Source of the DNA: Jackrogersella multiformis
Taxonomy: Eukaryota; Ascomycota; Sordariomycetes; Xylariales; Hypoxylaceae
Assembly: GCA_902806575.1 (NCBI GenBank)
Contig: CADCXD010000011.1
Location: 2,852,001 to 2,916,000 of the forward strand
Direction: 5' to 3'
DNA: 64,000 nucleotides
Shown here: positions 34,087 through 44,766 of the stretch, piece by piece
Position numbering within the stretch: position 1 is the stretch's first letter
Layout: the number at the start of each line of letters is the position of its first letter
Translations under genes and position numbers: made by a program
Notes under the pieces: generated by a model
What the model saw: the letters and a program-made list of their open reading frames with translations, nothing else
The model's database searches: none
What the model was told of the DNA's origin: nothing

Positions 34087-35585
34087 TTACGAGTTCAGGA
34101 GATGCTCGATAGCTCCTTGCACGCTTCCACCGCTTCGTCGTAAGGCGGCAACGTTCCGGTCGAAGTCATAGAAACCCATGTCGTTCAGCTGTCTGAGCTG
34201 TTCAGCATAGCGTTCCTCCGGGGGTCGGTTGTCTGGTGGGGCAGGCGAACCGGATGGCGAACCCGCGCTAAACATTTGCGCCATCTGCTGCAAAAACTCA
34301 GGCGACATTTGAGGCATGGGACCGAAGGGGTTAGCGCCAGCACCTGTTCCAGCTCCCGCGCCCGCTCCTGCACCCGGTACCGCAAATGGAGAGCTTCCAC
34401 CAAATAAACTAGCAAAGGGATTGGGAGGTGGACTTGAAGGATTCTGGGTGCCGGCTCCTTGACTCTGACCCTGGCCGGCGGTGGTGTTGCCGCTCTCGGT
34501 TTGCGCACCGCCTGCCGCCGGAGTTGTACCTGAACCGGTTGTTCCTTGGCTTGGCGGAACTGCCCCGAACGGGTTGAAGAAAGCGCGAAACGGGTTAGCA
34601 GCATCGCCAGCAGAACCGCCAGGAGTCTCAATATCCCCCCAGAGTGATGGGTCGAAGGGGTTCGGCTGGCCGCTCGTGTTTGGGTTGTTGCCGCCGTTAC
34701 TTCCCGAAATATCGTTGCGCGCAGACGAATCAGGAGTGTTGTCGGTGACTCCGGGCATGGGGAAGGCGTTCTGAGCTGCCTGACGGCCACCTAGCGCTCG
34801 CTGCAACCTTGCGGCACCTCGTAAGGCCTCGGGGTTCGTCATCATGTGACGAAAGAGCGGCGATCGTACTATATCGCGGGCGTTGGGGTTGTTGCGCAGC
34901 ATAGGATTTGACTGGATCATCATCTCGATGAAGCTGTCGTTGTTCATCATCTCGTTCATCTGCTGGGCAACTTGCGGGTTGTTAAGCATGTTCGCGATCT
35001 GTTCCTCGTCCATCATGGAACCAACCATCTGTATAAATTTGAGTTAGCTTCAAGGTCTAAAGAGAAGTAGAGAGAAGAGAACAGAAGAAAAGAGAAGAGA
35101 AGAGAAGATAGGAAGAGGGAGGGAAAAGGATGCTGTCAACTTACCCCTCCGTCAGGACCGAACATGTCGGCCGATGGCAAGTTTGTTAAACCGGCATATC
35201 GAGCGCCAGTCAAACCTGCCAAAGGGTTGTTCGCTGTACCGGCGGCCATGTTGGTTGGGATTTGAGGCGCAGCGGATGTCGAAGATGAAGTCGACGAGGT
35301 CGGAACTGGAGTGGGATTGCTAGCAGCGCTCTTGACGAGGTGGATGGTGTTGCCATTTTTGATCTTGTACGTGGCCAATGGCTCGTCGTTCTTCATGACA
35401 CGACCGGAATAGATCAAGCGTTGTCGTTCGATGGGGATGTTCTCGAATTCGGCACCGGCAAGTTTGGTCTTCAGGTCGGACACGGAAGCGGTCTCGGGCA
35501 TGGTGATAGTATGCTGAGAGTCGCCTGAAGTCTTCACCTTGAAGGTGATTTGAGGGTCAGAGCTACCCTCGGCTGAGTCGGCCAT
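34087..35585 (-). CDS. dsk2: Ubiquilin-family ubiquitin receptor Dsk2
   Basis: Shuttle factor that brings ubiquitinated proteins to the proteasome. Exons 35585-35145 and 35028-34087 give 460 residues in phase 0. An N-terminal ubiquitin-like domain (ITFKVKTSGDSQHTITMPE ... RQRLIYSGRVMKND) is followed by an STI1-type region beginning right at exon 2 (MMDEEQIANMLNNPQVAQQM, NPMLRNNPNARDIVRSP), a long low-complexity linker rich in Gly/Ala/Asn/Pro with a GAGAGAGAGTGAG run, and a C-terminal UBA domain (YAEQLRQLNDMGFYDFDRNV). The intron (35029-35144) has a purine-rich AGAAGAGAAG repeat. Domain order and length match fungal Dsk2. Confidence 0.95.
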
Positions 35586-37617
35586 GTTCGGGATCGACGT
35601 CAATTGAAGTGTTGGTAGTTTTTATGTTCGTATGTTCGTATGGATGTATGGATGTATGAGTGTATAGATGTGTGTGAGGCGAGGACTTTGATGATGGTTG
35701 ATATTATAATGGGATAGGTAACCTAGAATATAATAGAATGATTCGCGCCGCGATTGGCGAAATGGGGATTGGAGGAGAAGGAAAGAAAGAGAAAATATGA
35801 GAAAAGCCTGGCCGGTTGATTGATGGAGGCGGCGATGATTTGGCTTCGGGAGAAGTATGATTGGTGATTGATGATTGGTGATAATGAGATGGATGAGATG
35901 TTGGTCGGTGATGATTGTCCTAAGAAATAAAAGGTACCGATGTATTATCTATTATCGTTATGTACGAAGTACCTACCTAGGCATTATTTTACTGTAGGGA
36001 GGACGTGGGGCAACTTGCCGGGTCCGATTACCAAAGGTACCAGGAGGGGGAAAGAAAATACATTGGAATTTTTTGTATCTGAATACAAATGGGCATGAGC
36101 TGGTAAGTACCTAGGTACCTAAGGTGTACAACTGTTATTGCGATTAATAAACCCGTCAGCCTCGCGAATAGCCCCTCGTTTGGAGGCCTAATGATACTAG
36201 CACCTGCTTCTTTTACCATCCATAGCCTTCTGGGAAATCTCGATCCAATTTAGTGGTGTCCATGCCTACACTAGGTACCTCCAGGGTAGCAGGGTAGGTA
36301 TTAGCTAATTACCTAATTAGACTTACTATTTAGTCAAGAGATAACTCTCATTGGACAACTCCATCGAAAGGTCACGATACCTAGGTATTGCACTAGAACC
36401 TACCTAGGTACCTAGGTACCTATTGTAGTGTAGGTAGGTTACCAAGCTACCTAGTAAGTCAAAGATCCCAATAGAAGAAGTCGCGCGACCCCGAGGCAGT
36501 ATAAAGCCAAGCGAAATTCCCTTACTTACAGCTAAGTAAGGAATAACAACAACATTATCGGACAGGTTGAAATATGAATATTAAAATATTGAATTGTTGA
36601 TATTTGCTTTTCATCCGTCAACATACCTTCAGCTACTATGCTTCTCTAATTCTTACCTCCCACGACTGCGACAGACCATGATGGGAACCTCTACGACACA
36701 TGCCCATCATCTCAGCGTCATAATTCAGTTCTTCAGGTCACCTACCTAGGTATTTGAGGATCGCCAACGTCTCTGTCTCCATCTCAAAGTGCGTAAAGTC
36801 AAACTTGGTAAAGGAATCTAGGAGGTTGGTGACGAAAGTCGGGACTACGAGACTACGGGACTACTGGAAAAGAGGAAAGGTGTTTGACTCGATGTATAGT
36901 CGTGCAGTCTGGCAGAGGAGCTCATACAGCCGATATAGGTGTGTGATGTCGGCTTATCAGTGAGATCCAGGCCAATCAAGGTATCGGAACCATACGAAAA
37001 CTTCAGCACATATCTTGTTGATGAGTTCTCGCAACTCTGGTAGTCTGGTGTTTATATTTTAGTTACATATAGTACACATAGCCTCAATGTGTTGAGTGAT
37101 TGGTATTATAGCAATCAGCAACTCATAAATTTGTAAGATGAGGATACTGACATATTGATTTTTTATATCTTTACTTTTTTTTTGCTCAAATGGCGCACCA
37201 TCCTAAGTACCTAGGTACATATTTGAATAAAAGGAGCGGAACGTACCTTAGGTACATAGGTATTATTAAGCACTTATCTAGGATGGGAAATATACCTCGG
37301 TATGTATTTACCGGGTTCCCCATGGGGCAAGCCACCAACCTTCAACCTAGGGGTAAAGCCTAGGCAATTTAAATAACCATCTTAGTCCTTGTTCTTACTA
37401 TTACAACATACATGATACACCCCTTTGCTAGTTAATCATATAAATCCGCCTTCCATCTTGCAATTCACACAATCCCATAGCTAATTCACTAGATTTGTAT
37501 ACCAATACCGAATATAATTGCATTCTCGCTATAGTATATACCGACTTACTTTTCTTAGGCGAACTCCTCAGTCGAGACCTCTATATTGGTACCTAAGGTG
37601 TACATAACAAAGCAACC
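35586..37617. other. Intergenic, divergent DSK2 / MDR gene
   Basis: Two kilobases with the DSK2 promoter (direct repeats of GTTCGTATG and GATGTATG at 35628-35660) and the MDR promoter. CCTAGGTA-type clusters occur at 35972-35980, 36108-36122, 36380-36440, 36740-36752, 37206-37220. No coding exon is supported; the frame at 36754-36963 is weak. Confidence 0.55.
36380..36440. repeat. CCTAGGTA-family repeat cluster
   Basis: ACCTAGGTA, then TACCTAGGTACCTAGGTACC and a reverse GTAGGTAGG copy within 60 bases. Confidence 0.8.
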
Positions 37618-38855
37618 ATGCGGGGCATCCAAATCAGTCAATACGTCAAGGTGAGAAGACGCAATATATTACCTACCTAGGTGCCTACCTAGGTATCATA
37701 ACAAACAAACCGAGAGGAGCCTCCGGCTTTAGGGTATTGGTTATCGGCACGTACCTAGCTAATCCACCTCCCAGGGGCCGACAGAGCTCAAAGTGACGGA
37801 GCTCCCTGAGCCGACGCCTCGACCGGACCAGTATCTCATCGAGGTGCACGCCGCGGCGACGAACTTCTTCGACATCTTACAAATACAGGGCAAATACCAG
37901 AATCAACCACGTACGTCATGCTAATACCACCGCAATATCGCTTACTCATATAAAATACCCACCCACCCAGTCTAGCACACTAAACAGCCACCTGCTAATG
38001 CAACCCCCAGCCTTCCCCTGGGTCTCCGGCGCCGAGTTCTCCGGCACCGTCCTCGCGACGCCGGCAAACCCCAGCTCGCCCCCCAGGTTCCCCGTCGGCA
38101 GCCGGGTGTTCGGGGCTAGCCAAGGCGCCTACGCGTCGCGCGTGTGCGCCGCGGAGCCGGAACTGCTTCCCGTGCCGCGGGGGTGGTCGTTCACCGACGC
38201 GGCGGGGCTCTTCGTCACGGCGCCGACGAGCTACGGCGCGCTGGTGCTGCGCGCCGGGATCAAGGCCGGGGACTGGGTGCTCGTGCACGCGGCCGCGGGC
38301 GGCGTCGGGCTCGCCGCCGTCCAGGTGGCAAAGGCGTTCGGCGCGACCGTGATCGCGACCGCCGGGTCGCCGCGCAAGTTAGAAGTGGCGCGGCAGTTCG
38401 GCGCCGATCATGTGGTCGACTACCGCGACGCGGGGTGGCCCGACCAGGTCAAGAAGTTGACGCCGAAGGGGCGTGGCGTGGATATCGTGTACGACCCCGT
38501 GGGCCTGGTGGACAAGAGCACCAAGTGCGTCGCGTGGAACGGGCGCATTCTGGTGGTCGGCTTTGCGGCGGGCCAGATCGAGAAGGTGGCGATGAATAAG
38601 GTGCTGCTTAAAAACATCAGTCTGGTTGGCATTCACTGGGGCGCGTACGCGCGGTTCGAGAAGGGGACGATTCCGGTCGTGTGGGACGGGATTGGGAAGT
38701 TAATTGAGGAGGGCAAGTTTAAGGGTACGGTGTTTAGCGACAGAGAGTTCGTCGGGCTGGAGAGCATCCCGGATGCGTTGTTGGCATTAGGGGGGAGGGA
38801 GACTTGGGGCAAAGTTGTGGTTAAGATTCCGAAGGAGGGTGAGAGTAAATTGTAA
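37618..38855 (+). CDS. NADPH:quinone oxidoreductase-like MDR enzyme
   Basis: Zinc-free medium-chain reductase of the quinone oxidoreductase type, probably cytosolic or peroxisomal. Exons 37618-37650 (MRGIQISQYVK), 37775-37910 and 38011-38855 keep phases 0 and 1 and give about 337 residues. The GroES-like half holds AATNFFDILQIQGKY and PFPWVSGAEFSG; the nucleotide site is AAAGGVGLAAVQVAKAFGA, preceded by LFVTAPTSYGAL. The C terminus ends in ETWGKVVVKIP followed by KEGESKL, with a possible weak PTS1-like SKL; a terminal Ser-Lys-Leu is the canonical peroxisomal signal, so peroxisomal import is a real possibility. Intron 1 carries a CCTAGGTA-type repeat. Exon 3 is GC-rich relative to its surroundings. 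Confidence 0.93.
37671..37697. repeat. CCTAGGTA-family repeat inside an intron
   Basis: ACCTACCTAGGTGCCTACCT followed by AGGTATC, inside intron 1 of the MDR gene. Confidence 0.75.
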
Positions 38856-38996
38856 GTTGTGGGTCATAGGGGTATGTTGTTGTATTCAATTCCCAATTTT
38901 ATATACCTACTTAAACCCCATCTTCGCCCACTAGAGCCTATACAGAGATCAGTCTTGCACTCGGTGAATTTGAGTTACTTTCTTTTCAGTCATATC

Positions 38997-39947
38997 CTAC
39001 TCCACTATCTCTTTCAAAAATGGATGGTCCCCATATCCCATGTACTTAACCTGGATCTGCATGCTCTCTAGCACTCTGCGCTTCATCTCCGGTACCGTCT
39101 TAACGATATCCATGGTGAGGAAAGCCCCGTGTGTACTGCTGAAATCGTATTTCTTGAGTATGCCCCACATTCTCTCTACCTCGATCGGGGGCAGCGGAAT
39201 CATGTTCGGGATGCTCCACGTGAAGGAATAGCTATTCAACCCCGCAGGCCGAGCCCGGACACTACCCACGGCGTCCGTGTCCCAGCTGCCAAGCCCTGAA
39301 GGCGTCGTGACCAAGGTGTCGGCGATTAGGAGGTGCTTGTCATAGAGGGCTACGAAGGAACCCGGGAAGTGGCCGCCGAGCTTGAGGACCGTGATCCCGG
39401 AAGACGCGCCGTCGATCCGCAAGTCGAGCTCCGTCTCCTCCACGAAGACCTGGCGCGCGGAGCTCTGCGTTGTCCATTGCTTGTCCTCGGCTGCCATGTA
39501 CACGGGGCAGTCGAACGCGCGAGCCCACTCCAAGTGCGTAGTATAATAGTGGGGATGAGAGATGACTATAGCTTTCAGGCCACCAATGTCCTTGATCTTG
39601 GCGATGGTATCGCCGTCGATGAGCGTGATACAATCCCAAAGCACATTTCCGCCCGGAGTCTTGATGAGGATGGCCCGCTGCCCGATGCCCACCTTGGGCT
39701 CTGTAAGGATGGATATGAACCTGTTGTCACCATTGAAGGGTGTCCACGTATTTTTGGCACTCGATCGTATCTCTTCGAGCGTGGTAAAGGCCTGCCCAGT
39801 CTGGGGCGTGAATTGTCGTGGGTCATCACAGATGAAGCAGGTTTTCAACTCCTGACGGTCTGCAGTAGGAAACTGAGTTCCGCACGCTGTGCAGATAAGC
39901 CATGATCCCGTCCTCTTCGGATCATATGCCGGCTCGGCAGGTGCCAT
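38997..39947 (-). CDS. Metallo-beta-lactamase-fold protein with N-terminal Cys pairs
   Basis: Intron-free 316-codon gene. The fold is indicated by the metal motif SHPHYYTTHLEW, the glycine-rich LKLGGHFPGSFVAL, LLIADTLV and the terminal STHGAFLTMD. The canonical HxHxDH motif is relaxed here (the Asp is replaced within YYTTH), as in a fungal subfamily of unknown substrate. The N terminus contains CTACGTQF and CFICDD about 20 residues later, a likely zinc ribbon. No signal peptide. It converges on the MDR gene with 140 bases between stops. A hydrolase role is likely, but the substrate cannot be told. Confidence 0.88.
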   Translation of the reverse strand: MAPAEPAYDPKRTGSWLICTACGTQFPTADRQELKTCFICDDPRQFTPQTGQAFTTLEEIRSSAKNTWTPFNGDNRFISILTEPKVGIGQRAILIKTPGGNVLWDCITLIDGDTIAKIKDIGGLKAIVISHPHYYTTHLEWARAFDCPVYMAAEDKQWTTQSSARQVFVEETELDLRIDGASSGITVLKLGGHFPGSFVALYDKHLLIADTLVTTPSGLGSWDTDAVGSVRARPAGLNSYSFTWSIPNMIPLPPIEVERMWGILKKYDFSSTHGAFLTMDIVKTVPEMKRRVLESMQIQVKYMGYGDHPFLKEIVE

Positions 39948-41034
39948 GGTTGATTGACTAGGTACCTAGGTAGGTTGGTTTGGGACGAAGCGATTTGTTA
40001 AGGCCAAATTTAGGAATGACGACTCGTTATACTCTCATCCCTTATAAACGAGGATATCGTAGACTTTAAACTCGGTACCTATTTTCACTTCCTAGGTATA
40101 AAGTCTGGTTCTTTTATATCTTCCTCCCTTATATAAATAGGGAGAAGATATTTAAAAAAAAAAATTTATTGAATCCCTTCCTATAAGTACCTAGGCATCT
40201 ATGGAAGTTTATGAATATATGACTTTTGGTATGAATCCGTATGACTGATACGTAACATTAGAAGCTTCGTAGGGTGCATAAATGGGGGGTTATTCAAGAG
40301 AGAAGTGGGGGATTTAATGTTATGTCATGTCATACCTCTTAAACGCCTACCTATATGTATGTACCTAACACGCCTAGATATAGGTAGGAGGGCAGACACT
40401 ATGCAGCGATCCGTATTGCTTATATGTACTTACCTACTCAGAGGCTTCGGCAAACTACTTAGGTACAAAATAGGTACTTAGGAGGCAGATAGCTTCAACC
40501 CGAGAGCGGAAGCTGTAGCCGGCTATCGACGGTGAAGAAGGTGAGCTGCATTGACAAGTGCGGGGATACATGGTGGATATAGAGAGTCGCCCTACCCGGA
40601 AGCCACGCCGCTTTAAACCCGAACCGAGCCTGAGCTTAGCTGTACGGCAGGCAGGCGCAGAAAGTAAATACTGAACAAAAGCGGCGGGTGCGCTATTCCT
40701 GATTCGTTTAATAGATAGCAGTCGATGGAATTCATATTCATAATTCATACAACTTTCAACCTTATCTTTGAGCGACTCGACATCCTTGGAAGCTGGAATT
40801 TAGATTCCAATAAATAAATACCTACCTACATAAGTATGTATTACCTCCCAGCTAGGTAAGGTAATAATTCTACCTACCTACCTACCTACCTCCAATCTTA
40901 CCCAGGAGATTTATTCGTTTCTAAGCCACTCTCTGCCTCATTTGACCTTATACTCCAATCGCTACTCCAGGTAATCTTAGGCTTAGGCTACCTTAGGTAC
41001 CGATACCTACCTATAAGGTAACAAGCAGTTGAGA
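39948..41034. other. Intergenic, divergent MBL / amidase
   Basis: About 1.1 kb, AT-rich, with an A run at 40153-40165, many CCTAGGTA-type sites (39960-39972, 40188-40194, 40340-40390) and a tandem CCTA tract at 40851-40893. No exon is supported; the 97-codon minus-strand frame at 40455-40748 matches nothing. Confidence 0.5.
40851..40893. repeat. Tandem CCTA tract
   Basis: TACCTACCTACCTACCTACC gives a four-base periodic form of the common repeat, upstream of the amidase gene. Confidence 0.7.
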
Positions 41035-42914
41035 ATGGTCTTCTTTCTCGATTATATACAACATAAAAAAGACTGGTAAGTAATTCATCTCACTACTACC
41101 TCGGCTTCCTCTATTACATAATACCTCTAGGTACCATATACCTAAATACCCGATCTCGCCAACTTGCGGCTTTAAAACATAAGACAAGTCTCTCACATTG
41201 AAACTCACATTGAAAATAGCAAGTTTAAGCAGGATGAACGTGCCGAGAGACTTCGGTCCTTGACTCAGTACCGTGGTCCTTTCACTACATTGGACCGAGA
41301 GATCATTGACAAGCCAATCGAAGAACTAGTGCAAGATGTACAAAAGGGTGAACTTGATCCCGCTGACCTCCTTCGTACCTACGGCAAGGTTGCGCTTAAG
41401 GCCCATGACAAGACGAATTGCCTTACCGAGGTTATGATCTCAGCTGCTGAAGGTTGGATCAAAGATGGCTCTATCAATACCAAAGGTCCTCTAGCCGGAA
41501 TCCCTATAAGCTTGAAGGATACCATTGCTATTGGCGGGTTCGACGCTACTGTTGGCTATAGTAGCTATGTCGGAAACAAGAAGCCTGAGGATGGCGCCAC
41601 TGTTCGACTGCTTAAAGATGCCGGAGCTGTTCCTTATGTAAAAACCAACATGCCCATTACGCTCCTCAGTTTCGAGTCTACAAATGACGTCTGGGGGCGA
41701 TGCACCAATCCGCACAACAACAAATACTCCCCGGGAGGATCAACCGGCGGTGAAGCGGCCCTATTGGCCTTAGGTGGAAGGATTGGAATTGGAAGTGACG
41801 TCGCTGGTAGTGTCCGGGCCCCTGCGCATTTCTCCGGCATATACAGTCTGCGATGTTCGACGGGACGATGGCCAAAAGCGGGATTTTCAACTAGCATGCC
41901 CGGCCAAGAAGGGGTGGCAAGCGTATACAGTCCTATGACCAGGACCTTGAATGACCTAACATATTTCACTCGTGCCATTGTCAGTATGGAGCCGTGGAAA
42001 TACGACCACTCCGTACATCCCATGCCTTGGAGATCTGAGGTAGAGGAAGAGTACGCAACGAAGAGCAAGTTCCGAGTTGGTGTGATGAGGACAGATGGTG
42101 TGGTCGATCCAAGTCCCGCGTGCGTACGAGCGTTGGAAAAGACGGAGGCTGCTTTGAAATCGGCAGGCCACGAGATTGTCGAGATCGACCCGCCGTCACC
42201 ATACGAAGCTCTTCAGCTCGGAGCTCTCCTGTTAAATGCCGACGGTTGCAAGGTGTTCAAGTCCTTTTTCCGCTTTGGAGAATGGAATGATCCCGGAGCT
42301 GACCAGATGGATTTTCTCATGCGAGTTCCGCGACCTCTGAAATATATCTACTACCTCTGGGTCAAATACCTCCGAAGAGATGATGTATGGGCTGGCCTCG
42401 TCAAGGATTGGCACGAGAAGACTGTGTACGAGCAGTGGAAATTGGTTTCTCAGCGGGAGGCATATAGAGCTAAGTGGTTCGACTGGTGGAATGGTGTCGA
42501 CGTCGACTTCTTACTTACGCCCCCCAACGCGACACCGGCTGTTCCCCATGATGGCATGAAGGATGCCGTGAGCAGTTGTGGCTACACATTACTTTTTAAC
42601 CTCGTAGGTGAACTCCATAATCTTTGTTGCGCCAATAATGCTAAATGACATAGATCGACTATACTTGCGGTATCATCCCAGTGACGCACGTCGACAAGGA
42701 TCTCGACAAGCTACCACCTACTTTCAACATCAAGAAGCTGAATGGTGTTGCTCAAGGTGCCTACAAGCTCTACGATGCAGAAGCGATGCACGGACTGCCA
42801 GTTGCTGTTCAAATCGTCGGAAGGAGACTAGAAGAGGAGAAGGTGCTTGCAATCATGAAGAGAGTTGAGGATGCTCTCGGAGAGGATAAGTATCAACTTC
42901 TTGACATAGACTGA
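41035..42914 (+). CDS. Amidase-signature hydrolase (fungal acetamidase-like)
   Basis: Hydrolyses amides or fatty-acid amides; the precise substrate is unknown. Proposed exons: 41035-41075 (MVFFLDYIQHKKD), 41220-42603 and 42654-42914, 561 residues. The first exon is less certain because it is not conserved, but it is the only nearby ATG with a good GTAAGT donor and the right phase, and the frame is open up to the acceptor. The catalytic triad is visible: Lys113 in SLKDT, Ser188 in PGGSTGGEAA, Ser211 in SDVAGSVRAPA. The last 50-base intron restores IDYTCGIIPVTHVD, followed by GLPVAVQIVGRRLEEEKVL. A long insertion typical of fungal AmdS-like amidases is present. No signal peptide is seen. Confidence 0.93.
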
Positions 42915-43337
42915 TAGTTCTAGAGACTAGGGGAAGTCGATTAGATTGAACATCCTATACGATACCCGATCCACAGCGGTTCCTCAGATGCCTTTACTGT
43001 CGAGAAGAACCATCTTAAATTAATTGAAATTTCCATAAATCTTTTTTTTCAAGTAATGCAGTACACGTAAGGGGCTGAGGATGAGGACTCCGATCTCGGG
43101 CGCCCGTTCGGGCGGCACTAGTTGGAGTCGGCACGGAGCGGCTCATATAAATCTAATAGCTGGGACATACCGTACCATATATTCATGTAAGTGAGGCAAG
43201 GGAATTTGGCAAACAATTATTCATTCTCAGAAAAGGGACTGTAAAGTTACCTTATCTTCTTTTTATACCGAGTATTTCTACTCTCACACCTGATCCCTAT
43301 TCCTATTACTACCGTCGAATCTGTAGACATCCGAACT
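42915..43337. other. Intergenic, amidase to methyltransferase
   Basis: About 420 bases in tandem arrangement; a T run at 43043-43050 lies in the amidase 3' region. Nothing else is seen. Confidence 0.5.
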
Positions 43338-44532
43338 ATGGCGGAACAGAAAGACCATTGGTCCTCGGAGGTAAGTCATTTCAACATGTCACAAACATCC
43401 GTCCCGAGTGTATACGGCTTCATTTTCTAACACTGCTATGCGATTCAAGGCCTACCAGCACTCGGCCTCCTTCGTGCCGAAACTTGCCACCAAGATCCTG
43501 CAGTGGCTCGACCCGCAGAAGGACGACGTGATCTTGGATATCGGCTGCGGTGGTGCGTATCTTCTGTCCTGTCCGCTCATCCCCTAGACTACGTACTCCC
43601 AATACGAGGCCAGCTGATTCGCGTGCTTACTTCATATACCTACTCAGATGGCGTGGTCAATATCCAGGTGCAAGAAATCCTAGCCCAGGGCAGCGGCAGC
43701 ATCCACGGCACGGACGCCTCGCCGGCCATGATCGAGGCGGCAACACGAAAGGCTCACGAGGCTGGTGCTTCGAAATGCACCTTCGAAGGTAAGAAACGCT
43801 TAAGTTCATCTCTACCTGATTCAGTACCTCTACGTTATGCGGGTTAAACCGCCAGCATGTCACACCGTCGCTTGCTCGCTTACCGTGATATGGAAATGTG
43901 ACCCCTAATCTCCCTCCACCGGTAAAAAGAAGAAATTAAGGGTAAAAAAACTAACTCAACCCCAATGACCAGTCGTCGACGCCCTCCAGCTATCCAAATC
44001 CCCGCACCTGCAGCGCGCCCACTTCACCAAGGTCTTCTCCAATGCAGCGCTGCACTGGATCCTGAAGACCTCGCCCGCCGCCCAAGCCTTGTTCTTCGCG
44101 GCGGCGCGCGACGCCCTCGCGCCCGGCGGGATCTTCGCCTTCGAGATGGGCGGGCTGGGCAACGTATCGGAGATGCGGTGCGCGCTTCTTGGGGCCGTGG
44201 CGCGGCGCGTGGGCATGGCCGCGGCGCAGGAGCACGACCCTTGGTTCTTCCCCGATGAGGCGTGGGCGACGGAGATGCTGGAGCGCACGGTGGGTGGGTG
44301 GAAGGTCGAGCGGGTCGAGCGCGAGTATCGCTCTACGAGGGCCGACGAGGGGGGTGTGGAGGGCTGGGTGAGGTTGTTCGGGGCCAAGTTCTTCGAGGCG
44401 GTTCCCGAGGGGAGGGAGAGGGAGGAGTGTGTAAGGGAGGTGGTAGATGTGTTGGAGGTTGTGTGTAGGAATCCGAGTGGAGGGTTTCATTTAGGTTATG
44501 TTAGATTAAGAGTTTTAGCGAGGAAGTTATGA
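43338..44532 (+). CDS. Class I SAM-dependent methyltransferase (Tam/UbiE-like)
   Basis: Small-molecule methyltransferase resembling trans-aconitate methyltransferase. Exons 43338-43370, 43450-43552, 43648-43788 and 43973-44532 give 278 residues with phases matching at all three junctions. Motif I is VILDIGCGDG, created by the second junction; HGTDASPAMIEAA is the acidic ribose-binding strand; VVDALQLSK follows; FSNAALHWIL is diagnostic of the Tam-like group; LAPGGIFAFEMGGLGNV is motif III. The first exon (MAEQKDHWSSE) continues into AYQHSASFVPKLA as in fungal relatives. Exon 4 is clearly GC-richer than the introns. The substrate is not predictable from sequence. Confidence 0.93.
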
Positions 44533-44766
44533 ATCAATGAAGGTGGATAGGGTTCCTCTTGGTCGAAAGGGCTAAGAAGGGATTGTTTAGATTATCAAAT
44601 CATAAGGAAGAGAAAGGATATATAGTTTTGATAATATCGGTCTAATAGAAGACTAATTATGATTATAGCTGGATAGTCTTCTTGCCTGGCAGCTAGGACA
44701 GGCCAGAGTCTTACGAAGACATGGTAACTATAATAGTGTGCATATATAGCGAGCCTGTTATTATTA

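Noticed and set aside
38144..38599. 151-codon Arg/Gly-rich frame on the plus strand
   Set aside because: It is an alternative-frame shadow of the GC-rich third exon of the MDR gene.
43990..44490. Antisense frames of 143 and 166 codons over the methyltransferase
   Set aside because: They mirror the GC-rich exon 4 on the opposite strand and show no motifs of their own.
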